Assembly (NCBI GenBank): GCA_963788125.1
Contig: CAWBFN010000002.1
Location: forward strand, 248,001-312,000
Source of the DNA: Bog-473 sp963788125
GTDB lineage: Bacteria > Actinomycetota > Acidimicrobiia > Acidimicrobiales > RAAP-2
DNA: 64,000 bases
Reading direction: 5' to 3'
Shown piece by piece: positions 24,424 to 35,187 of the stretch. The position numbers and the translations under genes are program-made. How positions within the stretch are numbered: position 1 is the stretch's first letter; each line of letters starts with the position of its first letter. The notes beneath the pieces are model-generated. The model made no database searches. It saw only the letters and a program-made list of their open reading frames with translations, and was not told where the DNA came from.

Positions 24424-24588
24424 TCACTCCGTCAATTCGTCGTCGTGGGCCATGCGGTCGTGGCGCTCGATGGCCACGGCCTCCCCGTTCATGAAGAACC
24501 AGCCCACCTCGCGCCCCGGCTCAAGCTCGTGAAGCGGGTCGGCGGACTTGGTATCACCCGCCGAGTCCTTCCTATGCCGGACGCTCAT
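24424..24588 (-). CDS. possible 54-residue acidic small protein
   Basis: From ATG 24588 a 54-codon frame reads MSVRHRKDSAGDTKSADP at the start, then WFFMNGEAVAIERHDR and ends HDDELTE. The composition (balanced charged residues, one aromatic patch, no Arg/Pro excess) looks more protein-like than the surrounding chance frames. The ribosome-binding site is weak. It lies between purL and the next gene in an otherwise empty 525-base stretch. No family recognised. Confidence 0.4.
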   Translation of the reverse strand: MSVRHRKDSAGDTKSADPLHELEPGREVGWFFMNGEAVAIERHDRMAHDDELTE

Positions 24589-24773
24589 CTATCCAGGATG
24601 GTCGGTCGCCGTGGCAGGACAGGTGTCGTTCGGTTGCAATCCGGGTGCTGCAGGGCGGACGGCCAATAGTGGCCCTCGGTTCTCCAAATGTTCCCTGGCG
24701 ATTTACCACAATGCACGCGAATCCCCGTCCGATATGCATGCTTTACTACTTCGGAACCGCCACAATGGGGGGG

Positions 24774-25199
24774 ATGGTAAAGACGAAGGCCCCGACTGAG
24801 CGCAAGCCGATGAGCAATGGCCACAAGGCTGCGCTGGCCCGGGGACGCGCCGAGAGCGCTTCGGTGCGCCACTATCTCGAGGCCCTCGAGACCTCCAAGC
24901 CCAAGCGTGGCCGCAAGCGGACACCGGCCTCCATCGACAAGCGCCTCGCCGCCATCGAGGGCCAGCTGGCCGGCGCCGACGCGCTGACCAAGCTGCACCT
25001 CCTCCAAGAGCAGAAGGACCTGACCGACGAGCGGTCGCGGGTGGCCAAGGTCAAGGACCTGTCGGCGCTGGAGAAGCAGTTCATCAAGGTGGCCGACGGC
25101 TACGGGAAGCGCAAGGGCATCTCGTACGGCACGTGGCGCGCCGCCGGGGTCAGCGCCACCGTGCTGCAGGCGGCCGGCATCTCCCGCTCCCGCAGCTGA
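24774..25199 (+). CDS. conserved actinobacterial protein of unknown function, basic and helical
   Basis: 141 residues from ATG 24774. The start is chosen because homology-like sequence begins there (MVKTKAPTERKPMSNGHKAALARGRAES, given as a landmark region); upstream in-frame codons are not protein-like. The protein is Lys/Arg/Ala-rich with helical heptad-like segments (ASIDKRLAAIEGQLAG, LTKLHLLQEQKDLTDE) and ends in YGTWRAAGVSATVLQAAGIS, which looks like a small helix-turn-helix-like end. From memory, similar proteins occur widely in actinobacteria without a known role. DNA or nucleoid binding is a guess from charge. It interrupts the purine cluster on the opposite strand. Confidence 0.65.
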   Translation: MVKTKAPTERKPMSNGHKAALARGRAESASVRHYLEALETSKPKRGRKRTPASIDKRLAAIEGQLAGADALTKLHLLQEQKDLTDERSRVAKVKDLSALEKQFIKVADGYGKRKGISYGTWRAAGVSATVLQAAGISRSRS

Positions 25200-25218
25200 G
25201 GCCGGCCGCCACCCGCCT

Positions 25219-25267
25219 GACCTCTTTGGTCTCAGACCTCTTTGGTCTCTCAGACCTCTTTGGTCTC
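25219..25267. repeat. three mini-hairpin repeats between convergent genes
   Basis: Three copies of GACCTCTTTGGTCTC at 25219-25233, 25235-25249 and 25253-25267. Copies two and three are preceded by A or AGA so that AGACC-TCTTT-GGTCT forms a five-base-pair hairpin with a T-rich loop. They fill the gap between the convergent ends of the unknown gene (25199) and purQ (25280). A weak bidirectional terminator is plausible. Confidence 0.7.
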
Positions 25268-25279
25268 AGGCAGGGTGCC

Positions 25280-25960
25280 TCAGACGGTCGCCCGCGCCCC
25301 GGCGGCGGCGAGCAGCGAGCGCAGCAGGACCAGCCCATCCTCGGAGCCCAGTAGGGGGTGCGAGGCCCGCTCGGGGTGCGGCATGAGCCCGACCACGTTG
25401 CCCGACTCGTTGGCGATGCCGGCGATGTCGTCGACCGAGCCGTTGGGATTGTCCAGGTAGCGCAGCACGATGCGATCGCCGTCCCGCAGGCGGCGCAGGG
25501 TCTCCTCGTCGCAGGTGTAGCTGCCCGAGAAGTGGTTGATGGGGATGACCAGTTCGTCGCCGACCTCGGCCCCCTCCGTCAGCACCGACCTCGTCGAGGT
25601 GACCCGCAGCCGGGCCGATTGGCACAAGAAGCGCAGCCGGCCGTTCTTCTGCAGCGCGCCGGGCAGCAGGCCGGCCTCGGTCAGCACCTGGAACCCGTTG
25701 CAGATGCCGACCACCGGGCCGCCCTCCCGGGCGAAGCGGGTCACCGCGTCCATCACCGGAGAGAAGCGGGCCAGCGCCCCGGGGCGCAGGTAGTCGCCGT
25801 GGGCGAAGCCCCCCGGGAGGACGACGGCGTCCACCGCGCCGACGCTCGAATCGCCATGCCACAGAAGCTCACCCCGGCCGCCCAGGCCCTCGACCGCCTG
25901 GACCACGTCGTGTTCGCAGTTGGTGCCGGGGAAGACGACGACCCCTATCCGCGCTGCCAC
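25280..25960 (-). CDS. purQ: FGAM synthase, glutaminase subunit (PurQ)
   Basis: 226 residues, class I glutamine amidotransferase that feeds ammonia to PurL. Motifs: VVVFPGTNCEHD start, VLPGGFAHGDYLRPGA, nucleophile in VVGICNGFQVL, and the His-x-Glu pair in LMPHPERAS. GTG 25960 directly follows the purS stop. Last gene of the purA-D-B-C-S-Q block. Confidence 0.95.
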   Translation of the reverse strand: MAARIGVVVFPGTNCEHDVVQAVEGLGGRGELLWHGDSSVGAVDAVVLPGGFAHGDYLRPGALARFSPVMDAVTRFAREGGPVVGICNGFQVLTEAGLLPGALQKNGRLRFLCQSARLRVTSTRSVLTEGAEVGDELVIPINHFSGSYTCDEETLRRLRDGDRIVLRYLDNPNGSVDDIAGIANESGNVVGLMPHPERASHPLLGSEDGLVLLRSLLAAAGARATV

Positions 25961-26218
25961 TCAGCCCCCGAGGAGCTCGAGCTCGAGCCGGCTCTCCTCT
26001 ATGACCGGGTTGGCCAGCAACCGGTCGGCCAGGTCGGTGGCCGTGGCCCGGGCCGCCACCTCGTCGGGCGCGTCCACCTCGAAACTGAACGACCGGCCGG
26101 CCCGCACGTGGACCACCCCCTCGAAGCCCAGCGCGGGCAGGGCCCGCTCGATGGTGGCCCCCTCGGGATCGGCGATGCCGGGCCGCAACTGCACCTCCAC
26201 CCGCGCCTGGAACCTCAT
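25961..26218 (-). CDS. purS: FGAM synthase, PurS subunit
   Basis: 85 residues. Small bridging subunit of the PurLQS complex. Sequence: MRFQARVEVQLRPGIADPEG start, IERALPALGF, VRAGRSFSFEVD, and LLANPVIEES near the end, all typical of PurS. It overlaps the purC stop by four bases (ATGA) and its stop touches the purQ start. The open frame extends upstream behind purC but that is shadow. Confidence 0.94.
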   Translation of the reverse strand: MRFQARVEVQLRPGIADPEGATIERALPALGFEGVVHVRAGRSFSFEVDAPDEVAARATATDLADRLLANPVIEESRLELELLGG

Positions 26219-27111
26219 GCTGTGGCACCGTACCAGTCGGCCAGCGAGCGCCCGGTGACCCGCTCGTAGGCCGCCACGTAGCGGGCGGAGAGGGCCTCGG
26301 TGACCCGCGCCGGCAGCGGGGGCGGGGGCGGCGTGCGATCCCAGGGCTGGGCGGCCAACCAGTCGCGCAGGGGCTGCTTGTCGAAGGCGGGCGGCGTGGT
26401 GCCGGGCACCACCTGGTCGACCGGCCACAGGCGCGACGAGTCGGGCGTGCACACCTCGTCGCACAGGCAGAGCACGCCGTCGACGTAGCCGAGCTCGAAT
26501 TTGGTGTCGGCCAGGATGAAGCCGACGTCGGCGGCCCGGGCGGCAGCCCGGATGTACAGCTCGAGGCAGATGTCGCGCGCCGCGTGCGCCGCCTCGGAGC
26601 CCACCAGGTCGATCGCCCGGGTGAAGTCGATGTTGACGTCGTGCCCCTCGGCCGCCTTGGTGGACGGGGTGAACATGGGCTCGGCCAGGCGATCGGCCAG
26701 CTTGAGGCCGGCCGGCAGGCGCGTGCCGTGGACCGTACCCGACCGCTCGTACTCCTCGTGGGCCTGGCCGGCGAGGTAGCCGCGCACGATGCACTCCATC
26801 TGCAGCATCTCGGCCCGCTGTACCAGCACGGCCCGGCCGGCCCACTCGGGGGGGAGGTCGAGGCCCCCCAGCGCGGCCTCTATCTCCTGCGGGTCGGCGG
26901 CCAGCAACGTGCCCGGGACGATGTCGGACACCTCGTCGCACCAGAAGACGGTCATGGCCGTGAGCACCCGACCCTTGTGGGGGATCGGCTCGCGCATGAT
27001 GACGTCGAAGGCGCTGACACGGTCGGAGGCCACCATGAGCAGGCGGCCCTCCCCGGCGTCGTACAGCTCGCGCACCTTGCCCGAGTGGATCTGCGGCAGG
27101 TCGACGGTCAC
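26215..27111 (-). CDS. purC: SAICAR synthetase
   Basis: 298 residues. Joins aspartate to CAIR with ATP. Motifs: HSGKVRELYD near the N-terminus, VASDRVSAFDV, ECIVRGYLAG, FTPSTKAAEGHD, ILADTKFELG, and DEVCTPDSSRLWP. GTG 27111 is chosen because GGGAGA lies 6-8 bases upstream and the family begins there. The frame continues further upstream over purB, which I reject. Overlaps purS by four bases. Confidence 0.94.
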   Translation of the reverse strand: MTVDLPQIHSGKVRELYDAGEGRLLMVASDRVSAFDVIMREPIPHKGRVLTAMTVFWCDEVSDIVPGTLLAADPQEIEAALGGLDLPPEWAGRAVLVQRAEMLQMECIVRGYLAGQAHEEYERSGTVHGTRLPAGLKLADRLAEPMFTPSTKAAEGHDVNIDFTRAIDLVGSEAAHAARDICLELYIRAAARAADVGFILADTKFELGYVDGVLCLCDEVCTPDSSRLWPVDQVVPGTTPPAFDKQPLRDWLAAQPWDRTPPPPPLPARVTEALSARYVAAYERVTGRSLADWYGATA

Positions 27112-27127
27112 GCGGTCTCCCGTAGCC

Positions 27128-28431
<1,304 letters not shown>

Positions 28432-28435
<4 letters not shown>

Positions 28436-29733
28436 CGGACCATCTGCTCGACGTGGCTTGCCCCGGAGGGCTGAGTTCCGTCGGGGACGCGGGCGGCGAT
28501 GTCGTGGCGCACCTGCAACCCCTCCCAGGAGATGGGCGCCAGGGCGGCGTAGGCGTTGGCGCGGGCGGCCGACACCGTCGGGGCCACCGCCGTCACTCCG
28601 AGGACGCGGCCGCCCGCGGTGCGGAAGGCGCCGGTGGGCTCGGGTCGGCTGGTGCCGGCGTGGAAGACGGTCACGCCGTCGACCGGGGCGGTCGACTGGC
28701 CGGTCGCATCGAGCCCGATAATGGCGCCACCGGTGCGGGGATGGTCCGGATAGCCCGGGGACGCCATCACGACGCACACCGCGGCGCCGGGCGAGTACGT
28801 CGGTGCGGGAAGCCGCTCGAGGGTGCCCTCGGCCACCGCCATGAACAGCTCGGCCGCGTCGCACGAGAGGAGCGGGAGCACCACCTGGGCCTCGGGATCG
28901 CCGAAGCGCACGTTGTACTCAATGATCCTCGGCCCGTCGGGCCCCAGCATGAGGCCGGCGTAGAGCACGCCCCGGTAAACGATGCCCCGCCGGTGCAAGG
29001 CGGCCACCAAGGGCTCCACCGCCGTCTCCATGATGGCGTCGACCAGCCCCGGCGAGACCTGGGGCATCGGCGCATAGGCGCCCATCCCCCCGGTGTTGGG
29101 ACCCCGGTCGCCGTCGCCCACCCGCTTGAAGTCCTGGGCCGGCAGCAGGGGCACCGCGCTGGTGCCGTCGAAGAGGACGAGCAGCGAACACTCCTCGCCC
29201 TCGAGCCCCTCCTCTATGACCACCCGGCGGCCGGCCTCCCCGAAGGCGGCCCCCGAGAGCTTGGCCTCCACGTCCGCCTCGGCCTCCGCCAGGCTGTGCG
29301 CCACCAAGACGCCCTTGCCGGCGGCCAGCCCGTCGGTCTTGACCACCCACGGCCCGGGCAGGTGGTGCAGGTAGGCCAGCGCGTCGTCGACCTCGGTGGC
29401 GCCGAAGGTGGCGAAGCGCGCTGTGGGCACGCCGGCCTCGGCCAGCACCTCCTTCATGAAGGCCTTGGAGCCCTCGAGGCGGGCGCCGTCGGCGCCCGGG
29501 CCCATGACCGCGCGCCCGTCGGCCCGCAGCCGGTCGGCCAGCCCGTCGACCAGGGGCGCCTCGGGCCCGATGACCACCAGGTCGGCCTCAATCCCCTCGG
29601 CCGGCTCGGCGGTCAGCGCGATCGGCCCGGCCATGCCCGGGTTGCCCGGCGTGACCACCACCTCGGCGGTGCGCGCCAGCACGGTGGCCAGCGCGTGCTC
29701 GCGCCCCCCGCTCCCCACGACACAGACCTTCAT
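28432..29733 (-). CDS. purD: phosphoribosylamine-glycine ligase
   Basis: 433 residues, ATP-grasp enzyme making GAR. N-terminus KVCVVGSGGREHALA; then LVVIGPEAPLVDGLAD; the ATP-grasp core with VVKTDGLAAGKGVLVA and EEGLEGEECSLL; and YNVRFGDPEAQ with the metal-binding residues. Overlaps purB; 46 bases after purA. Confidence 0.95.
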
Positions 29734-29779
29734 GGGACACAGACCCTCATGCGGCCCCGACGCTGCACCGGAGGGGCCT

Positions 29780-31063
29780 TCACGCCGTGGCGAAGGAGAC
29801 GAACTGCTCGCGGCCCGGGCCGACCCCGACCAGGCGGACCGGGACGCCGATCTGCTCGGAGAGGAACGACACGTAGTTGCAGGCGGCCTCGGGCACGTCC
29901 GAGAGCGCGGTGGCCGTCGTCAGGTCGGTGCGCCACCCGGGGAGCTCCTCGTAAATCGGCCTGACGTTGTGGAACGTCGACTGGTGGTACGGCAGGTGGG
30001 TGTAGCGCACGCCGTCGGCCTCGTAGGCCACGCAGACCTTGACGGTCTCGAAGGTGTCGAGCACATCGAGCTTGGTCAGGGCCACCTCGGTCAGGGAGTT
30101 GAGGCGGACCGCCTGGCGCAGCATGACGGCGTCGAACCAGCCGCAGCGACGGCGGCGGCCGGTGTTGGTCCCGAACTCGTGGCCCCGCTCCACCAGCAGG
30201 TTGCCGGTGTCGTTCTCCTGCTCGGTGGGGAAGGGCCCCGCACCCACCCGGGTCACGTAGGCCTTGGCGATGCCGATGACCCGGTCGATGTGGCGCGGCC
30301 CCAGCCCCGACCCCGTACAGGCGCCGCCGGCCACGGGGTTGGACGAGGTGACGAAGGGGTAGGTGCCGTGGTCGAGGTCGAGGAAGGTGGCCTGGGCGCC
30401 TTCGAGCAGGACCGAGCGCCCGGCTTCTACGGCGTCGTGGATCAGTCCCACCGTGTCACCCACCATCGGCTCGATCCGCGGGGCGTACTCGTTCAGGTAG
30501 TGGTCGGCGATGTCGGCGCCCGAGAGCGGGAGCCGGTTGTACACCTTGGCCAGGATGGCGTTCTTCTCCTTGAGCGCCACGTCGAGCTTCTGCCGGAAGA
30601 TCTTGGGGTCGAAGAGGTCCTGGACCCGGAGGCCCACCCGGGACGCCTTGTCGGCGTAGGCCGGGCCGATGCCCCGCTTGGTCGTCCCCAGGGCGTTCTT
30701 GCCCAAGAACCGCTCGGTCACCCGGTCGAGCTCCTGGTGGTAGGGCATGATCAGGTGGGCGTTGCCGCTCACCACCATGCGGCTGGTGTCGACGCCCTTT
30801 TCGACCAGGCTGTCCAGCTCGGCCAGCAGGACGGCCGGGTCGACCACCACCCCGTTGCCGATCATCGGCGTGATGTGGTCGTAGAGGATCCCGCTCGGGA
30901 CGAGCTGGAGGGCGAAGGCCTCGCCGTTGACCACGATCCGGTGGCCGGCGTTGTGGCCGCCCTGGTAGCGCACCACCATGTCCATTTCACGGGCCAAAAG
31001 ATCGGTCAGCTTGCCCTTGCCCTCGTCGCCCCACTGGGTCCCCACCACCACGGTTGCGGGCAC
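29780..31063 (-). CDS. purA: adenylosuccinate synthetase
   Basis: 427 residues. GTP-dependent first step from IMP to AMP. Markers: VVVGTQWGDEGKGKLTD (P-loop GDEGKGK and the catalytic Asp), GGHNAGHRI, KRGIGPAYADK, LLEGAQATFLDLDHGTYP, GRRRRCGWFDAV. First gene of the upstream purine block, with a good -10 box 36 bases upstream. Confidence 0.95.
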   Translation of the reverse strand: MPATVVVGTQWGDEGKGKLTDLLAREMDMVVRYQGGHNAGHRIVVNGEAFALQLVPSGILYDHITPMIGNGVVVDPAVLLAELDSLVEKGVDTSRMVVSGNAHLIMPYHQELDRVTERFLGKNALGTTKRGIGPAYADKASRVGLRVQDLFDPKIFRQKLDVALKEKNAILAKVYNRLPLSGADIADHYLNEYAPRIEPMVGDTVGLIHDAVEAGRSVLLEGAQATFLDLDHGTYPFVTSSNPVAGGACTGSGLGPRHIDRVIGIAKAYVTRVGAGPFPTEQENDTGNLLVERGHEFGTNTGRRRRCGWFDAVMLRQAVRLNSLTEVALTKLDVLDTFETVKVCVAYEADGVRYTHLPYHQSTFHNVRPIYEELPGWRTDLTTATALSDVPEAACNYVSFLSEQIGVPVRLVGVGPGREQFVSFATA

Positions 31064-31098
31064 GCGTCATCTCCGTTCGCTCGTCCGGATTACGCAAC

Positions 31099-31104
31099 AT
31101 TGTA
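31099..31104 (-). promoter_or_regulatory. probable -10 box of the purA block
   Basis: TACAAT on the minus strand, 35 bases before the purA ATG, in the 82-base gap after clpB. The -35 region is GC-rich and not clear. Inferred promoter. Confidence 0.4.
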
Positions 31105-31145
31105 GCTCCGGTGGTCGGGGCCGGGGAAAGGGCCCCCGGGCGGCG

Positions 31146-33635
31146 TCAGTCGAGGACGATCTTGTCGTCGACCACCTTCACCGTCACGGTCGAGCCCTCC
31201 GGGTAGCGGCCCTGCAGCAGGGCCAGGGCCAGGGGATCCTCTATCTGGCGCTGCAGGAGCCGGCGCAGGGGCCGGGCCCCGTAGTCGGGGTCGTAGCCGG
31301 CGCGGGCCAGCCACAGCTCGGCGTCGGGCTCGACCACGAGCGAGAGCCGGCGCTCGGCCAGGCGGTCGCGCAGCTTGTTGAGCTGCACGCCGACGATCAC
31401 CATCAAGTCGGTCTGGCTGAGCGGCCGGAAGCGGACGATCTCGTCGATCCGGTTGATGAACTCCGGCTTGAAGTACTGGGACGGCTCGCCCACCAGGTTG
31501 GAGGTCATGATCAGCACGGTGTTGGTGAAGTCGACCGTGCGGCCCTGGCCGTCGGTCAGTCGGCCGTCCTCCAGCACCTGCAGCAGGATGTTGAACACGT
31601 CGGGGTGGGCCTTCTCCAGCTCGTCGAGGAGGACCACGGCGTAGGGCCGGCGGCGGACCGCCTCGGTGAGCTGCCCCCCCTCGTCGTAGCCGACGTAGCC
31701 CGGGGGGGCACCGACCAGGCGGCTCACGGCGTGCTTCTCCATGTACTCGCTCATGTCGATCCGGGTGATGGCCCGCTCGTCGTCGAAGAGGAACTCGGCC
31801 AGGGCCCGGGCCAGCTCGGTCTTGCCCACCCCGGTCGGTCCGAGGAAGAGGAAGGAGCCGATGGGGCGGTTCGGGTCCGACAGCCCGGCCCGGCTGCGCC
31901 GGATGGCATTGGCCACGGCGGAGACCGCCTCGTCCTGACCCACCACCCGCTCGTGCAGCGTCGCCTCCAGGCGGACCAGTTTTTCGATCTCGCCCTCCAT
32001 GAGGCGGGAGACCGGCACGCCGGTCCAGCGGCTCACCACCTCGGCGATGTCCTCGGCGTCGACCTCCTCCTTCAAGAAGCGGGTCGAGGCCTGCAGCTTG
32101 GAGAGCTCGTCGGTGGCCTCGGCGATGCGGCGTTCGATGTCGGGCAGCTCGCCGTAGCGGATGGCCGATGCACCGGCCAGGTCGCCCTCCCGCTCGAGAC
32201 GGACGGCGTCGTCGCTGCGCGCCGTCTGCTCCTCCTTCAACAGGCGGATGGTGTCGATGCAGGCCTTCTCCTGGTGCCAGTGCGCCGTCATGGCGTCGCG
32301 CTGCTCGGCCAGCTCGGCCAGCTCGGCCTCCAGCCGGGACAGGCGCTCCCGCGAGACGTCGTCGCTCTCCTTCTCCAGCGCCACCTTCTCGATCTCGAGG
32401 TGGCGGATGCGCCGGATGATCTGGTCGATCTCGGTGGGCAGGGAGTCGATCTCTATGCGCAGCCGGCTCGCCGCCTCGTCGATCAGGTCGATGGCCTTGT
32501 CGGGTAGGAAGCGGCCGGTCACGTAGCGGTCCGAGAGCACGGCGGCGGCCACCAGGGCGGCGTCTTGAATGCGCACCCCGTGGTGGACCTCGTAGCGCTC
32601 CGAGAGTCCCCGCAGGATGGCGATGGTGTCCTCCACCGACGGCTCGCCCACGAACACCGGCTGGAAGCGGCGCTCCAGTGCGGCGTCCTTCTCAATGTGG
32701 GTGCGGTACTCGTCGAGCGTGGTGGCCCCGATGAGGCGCAGCTCACCGCGGGCCAGCATGGGCTTGATCATCTGGCCGGCATCCATGGCGCCCTCGGCCG
32801 CGCCGGCCCCGACGATGGTGTGCAGCTCGTCGATGAAGGTGACCACCTCGCCCTCGGCGTCGGTGATCTCCTTGAGCACCGCCTTGAGCCGCTCTTCGAA
32901 CTCGCCGCGGTACTTAGCGCCGGCCACCATGGAGCCGAGATCCAGCGCGATGACCCGCTTGCCCTTGAGCCCCTCGGGGACGTCGCCCTCAATGATCCGG
33001 TTGGCCAGCCCCTCGACGATGGCCGTCTTGCCCACGCCTGGCTCGCCGATCAGCACCGGGTTGTTCTTGGTCCGGCGCGAGAGTACCTGAATGACCCGCC
33101 GGATCTCCTCGTCGCGACCGATGACCGGGTCGAGCTTGCCCTCCCGGGCGGCCTCGGTGAGATCGCGCCCGTACTTGGCCAGCGCCTGGTAGGTCTGCTC
33201 CGGATCGGCCGAGGTCACCCGGTGGTTGCCGCGTACCGCACGCAGGGCGGTGAGCAACGCCTCCCGGGTGACACCGATCTCATCGGCCAGGGCCAGCAGG
33301 AGGTGCTCGACCGAGACGTAGTCATCCCCCAGCTCGCGCCGGTTCTCGTCGGCGGCCTCGAAGACCTGTCGGGCCTCGCGCGAGAGCCCGGGCTCCGCCC
33401 CGCCCTGGGCGCGCGGCAACCGGGCCAGCTGGTCGTGCACCCGGCTGCTGAGCACCCCCGGGTCCACCCCGACGCCGGTCAGGAGCGGGCGGGCGATGGT
33501 CTCCTCCTGCTGCAGCAGGGCGTCGAGCAGGTGGGCCGGGGTCAGCTCGGGATTGTTCGAGGAGGCGGCGTGCCCGGTGGCCGCGCTGAACGCCGCCTTG
33601 GTGTTGTTGGTCCATCGTTCGGGATCGATCGGCAT
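31146..33635 (-). CDS. clpB: ATP-dependent disaggregase ClpB
   Basis: 829 residues. Hexameric AAA+ chaperone that resolubilises aggregates with DnaK. Order: Clp N domain (1-~145), first AAA+ with GEPGVGKT and ELHTIVGAG, coiled middle domain (~390-510, Leu/Glu/Arg-rich), second AAA+ with GPTGVGKTELARALAE and LLDELEKAHPDVF, then the D2 small domain with RPLRRLLQRQIED. Slightly shorter than the E. coli enzyme (857). It follows hspR by 45 bases in the heat-shock operon. No HAIR site of its own was seen. Confidence 0.95.
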   Translation of the reverse strand: MPIDPERWTNNTKAAFSAATGHAASSNNPELTPAHLLDALLQQEETIARPLLTGVGVDPGVLSSRVHDQLARLPRAQGGAEPGLSREARQVFEAADENRRELGDDYVSVEHLLLALADEIGVTREALLTALRAVRGNHRVTSADPEQTYQALAKYGRDLTEAAREGKLDPVIGRDEEIRRVIQVLSRRTKNNPVLIGEPGVGKTAIVEGLANRIIEGDVPEGLKGKRVIALDLGSMVAGAKYRGEFEERLKAVLKEITDAEGEVVTFIDELHTIVGAGAAEGAMDAGQMIKPMLARGELRLIGATTLDEYRTHIEKDAALERRFQPVFVGEPSVEDTIAILRGLSERYEVHHGVRIQDAALVAAAVLSDRYVTGRFLPDKAIDLIDEAASRLRIEIDSLPTEIDQIIRRIRHLEIEKVALEKESDDVSRERLSRLEAELAELAEQRDAMTAHWHQEKACIDTIRLLKEEQTARSDDAVRLEREGDLAGASAIRYGELPDIERRIAEATDELSKLQASTRFLKEEVDAEDIAEVVSRWTGVPVSRLMEGEIEKLVRLEATLHERVVGQDEAVSAVANAIRRSRAGLSDPNRPIGSFLFLGPTGVGKTELARALAEFLFDDERAITRIDMSEYMEKHAVSRLVGAPPGYVGYDEGGQLTEAVRRRPYAVVLLDELEKAHPDVFNILLQVLEDGRLTDGQGRTVDFTNTVLIMTSNLVGEPSQYFKPEFINRIDEIVRFRPLSQTDLMVIVGVQLNKLRDRLAERRLSLVVEPDAELWLARAGYDPDYGARPLRRLLQRQIEDPLALALLQGRYPEGSTVTVKVVDDKIVLD

Positions 33636-33680
33636 CAGCCCGTCACCTTTCTCCTTGTCCGCTCCATGTCCGCCTCCGCT

Positions 33681-34052
33681 CTATCTCTTGTAGGCCACCG
33701 GCGACTGGCGTAGCGGGACCAGATCACGCCGGTACTGACGGTGGGTGGCAGCCACCGCCGCCCGGGACTGCGCCCGGGTCTCGTCCAGCTCGGCCCGCAG
33801 CCGGTCCAGCTCGGTCTCCAGTTCGAGCACCCGGCGCACCCCCTCGAGGTTCAGCCCGCTCGCCGTCAGCTGCTGAATGCGCCGCAGGCGCGCCAGGTCG
33901 GCGTTGGAGAAACGGCGGGAGCCGCCGCTGGTCCGCGAGGGGTCCAGGAGGCCCTTGCGCTCGTAGATGCGCAGCGTCTGGGGGTGGACACCGGTCAGCT
34001 CGGCGGCCACGGAGATCACGTAGACCGCCCGGTTGGCGTCGCCCTCGGCCAT
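33681..34052 (-). CDS. hspR: MerR-like heat-shock repressor HspR
   Basis: 123 residues. MerR-type helix-turn-helix YVISVAAELTGVHPQTLRIYERKGLLDP (key piece HPQTLRIYERKGL), then RRFSNADLARLRRIQQL and a coiled C-terminal helix rich in Leu and Glu/Arg. HspR with DnaK as co-repressor shuts off the dnaK operon in actinobacteria. ATG 34052 lies 14 bases after the dnaJ stop. The last ~25 residues are basic. Confidence 0.92.
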   Translation of the reverse strand: MAEGDANRAVYVISVAAELTGVHPQTLRIYERKGLLDPSRTSGGSRRFSNADLARLRRIQQLTASGLNLEGVRRVLELETELDRLRAELDETRAQSRAAVAATHRQYRRDLVPLRQSPVAYKR

Positions 34053-34066
34053 GTCGGTGCTCCTCC

Positions 34067-35179
34067 TCACCCTTGGACCGCCGTCCGCGGCGCCTCGTCG
34101 GTGACCGCCGCCAGCGCCTCCACCGCCGCCCGCTGCTCGTCGGTGAGCTCGGTGGGCACCTGGACCTCCAGCTTCACCATGAGGTCGCCCGGCTTGCCGG
34201 CGTTGCGGCCCGTTCCGGCCGGGACGCCGCGGCCGCGCACGCGCATCACGGTGCCCGAGGCCGTTCCGGGGGGCACCTTGAGGGTCACCTTGCCGTCCAG
34301 GGTGGGGACGGTGACCGTCGTGCCCAGCGCGGCCTCGGGGAAGGTGATGGGCACGGTCAGGGTCAGGTTGCGCCCGTTGCGCCCGAAGGTCGGATGGGCG
34401 CCCACATGGACCACGACGTAGAGATCGCCCGGTGGCGCCATGCCCTGTCCCGGCGCCCCGCGACCTTTGACCCGGATACGCTGGCCGTCCTCCACCCCGG
34501 CGGGGATGCGCACCTTGACCGAGCGCACCTTGCGCTCGGTGCCCGAGCCCTTGCACACCGGGCAGGGCGTGTCGAAGAGGGTGCCCCGGCCCATGCAGTC
34601 GGGGCAGACCGTGCTGAGCGAGAAGAGGCCCTGGTCGTCGTTGAGCGTGCCCGTCCCCCCGCAACGCGGGCAGGTGTGGGTGGCGGTGCCGGGTGCCGCG
34701 CCGGTCCCCTTGCAGTTCGAACAGCGGACGTCCTCGGGCACATTGACCGAGGTGGTTACCCCCTGGACGGCGTCGGAGAACGACAGGTGGAGCGCCGCCT
34801 CCATGTCGGCGCCCCGCTGGGGGCCGCGGGCGGTCCGTCCCCGGTTGCCGAAGAGGCCGCCGAAGAGGTCGCCCAGATTGCCCACGTCCTCCATACGGAA
34901 CGTCCCCCCACCGGGCGCGCCGAACCCGCCGCCGAACCCGCCGGGCACCGGACCGTGCTTGCGCACCTCGTCGTACTCCTTGCGCTTCTCGGCGTCGCCC
35001 AGCACGTCGTAGGCGGCGCTGATCTCCTTGAAGCGCTCTTCGGAGCCGGGGTTGGCGTCGGGGTGGTACTGCTTGGCCAGCTTCCGGTAGGCGCGCGTGA
35101 TCTCCTTGTCGGTGGCCGTGGAGACGACACCGAGCTCCTTGTAGTAGTCCTTCTCGAACCACTCCCGCTGCGCGGCCAT
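34067..35179 (-). CDS. dnaJ: co-chaperone DnaJ
   Basis: 370 residues. J domain at 1-~75 with the HPD motif (QYHPDANPG), Gly/Phe-rich linker (GGFGGGFGAPGGG), four zinc-finger repeats (CSNCKGTG, CPRCGGTG, CPDCMGRG, CPVCKGSG), then the C-terminal substrate-binding domains. Complete type I DnaJ. The first codons (MAAQREWFEKDYYKELGV) match the DnaJ1 branch linked to dnaK in actinobacteria. It sits between grpE and hspR. Confidence 0.95.
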   Translation of the reverse strand: MAAQREWFEKDYYKELGVVSTATDKEITRAYRKLAKQYHPDANPGSEERFKEISAAYDVLGDAEKRKEYDEVRKHGPVPGGFGGGFGAPGGGTFRMEDVGNLGDLFGGLFGNRGRTARGPQRGADMEAALHLSFSDAVQGVTTSVNVPEDVRCSNCKGTGAAPGTATHTCPRCGGTGTLNDDQGLFSLSTVCPDCMGRGTLFDTPCPVCKGSGTERKVRSVKVRIPAGVEDGQRIRVKGRGAPGQGMAPPGDLYVVVHVGAHPTFGRNGRNLTLTVPITFPEAALGTTVTVPTLDGKVTLKVPPGTASGTVMRVRGRGVPAGTGRNAGKPGDLMVKLEVQVPTELTDEQRAAVEALAAVTDEAPRTAVQG

Positions 35180-35187
35180 CGGTCAGC

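Noticed and set aside
24313..24669. 118-codon plus-strand frame upstream of the unknown basic protein
   Set aside because: Arg-rich, no ribosome-binding site, overlaps the more protein-like 54-codon minus frame.
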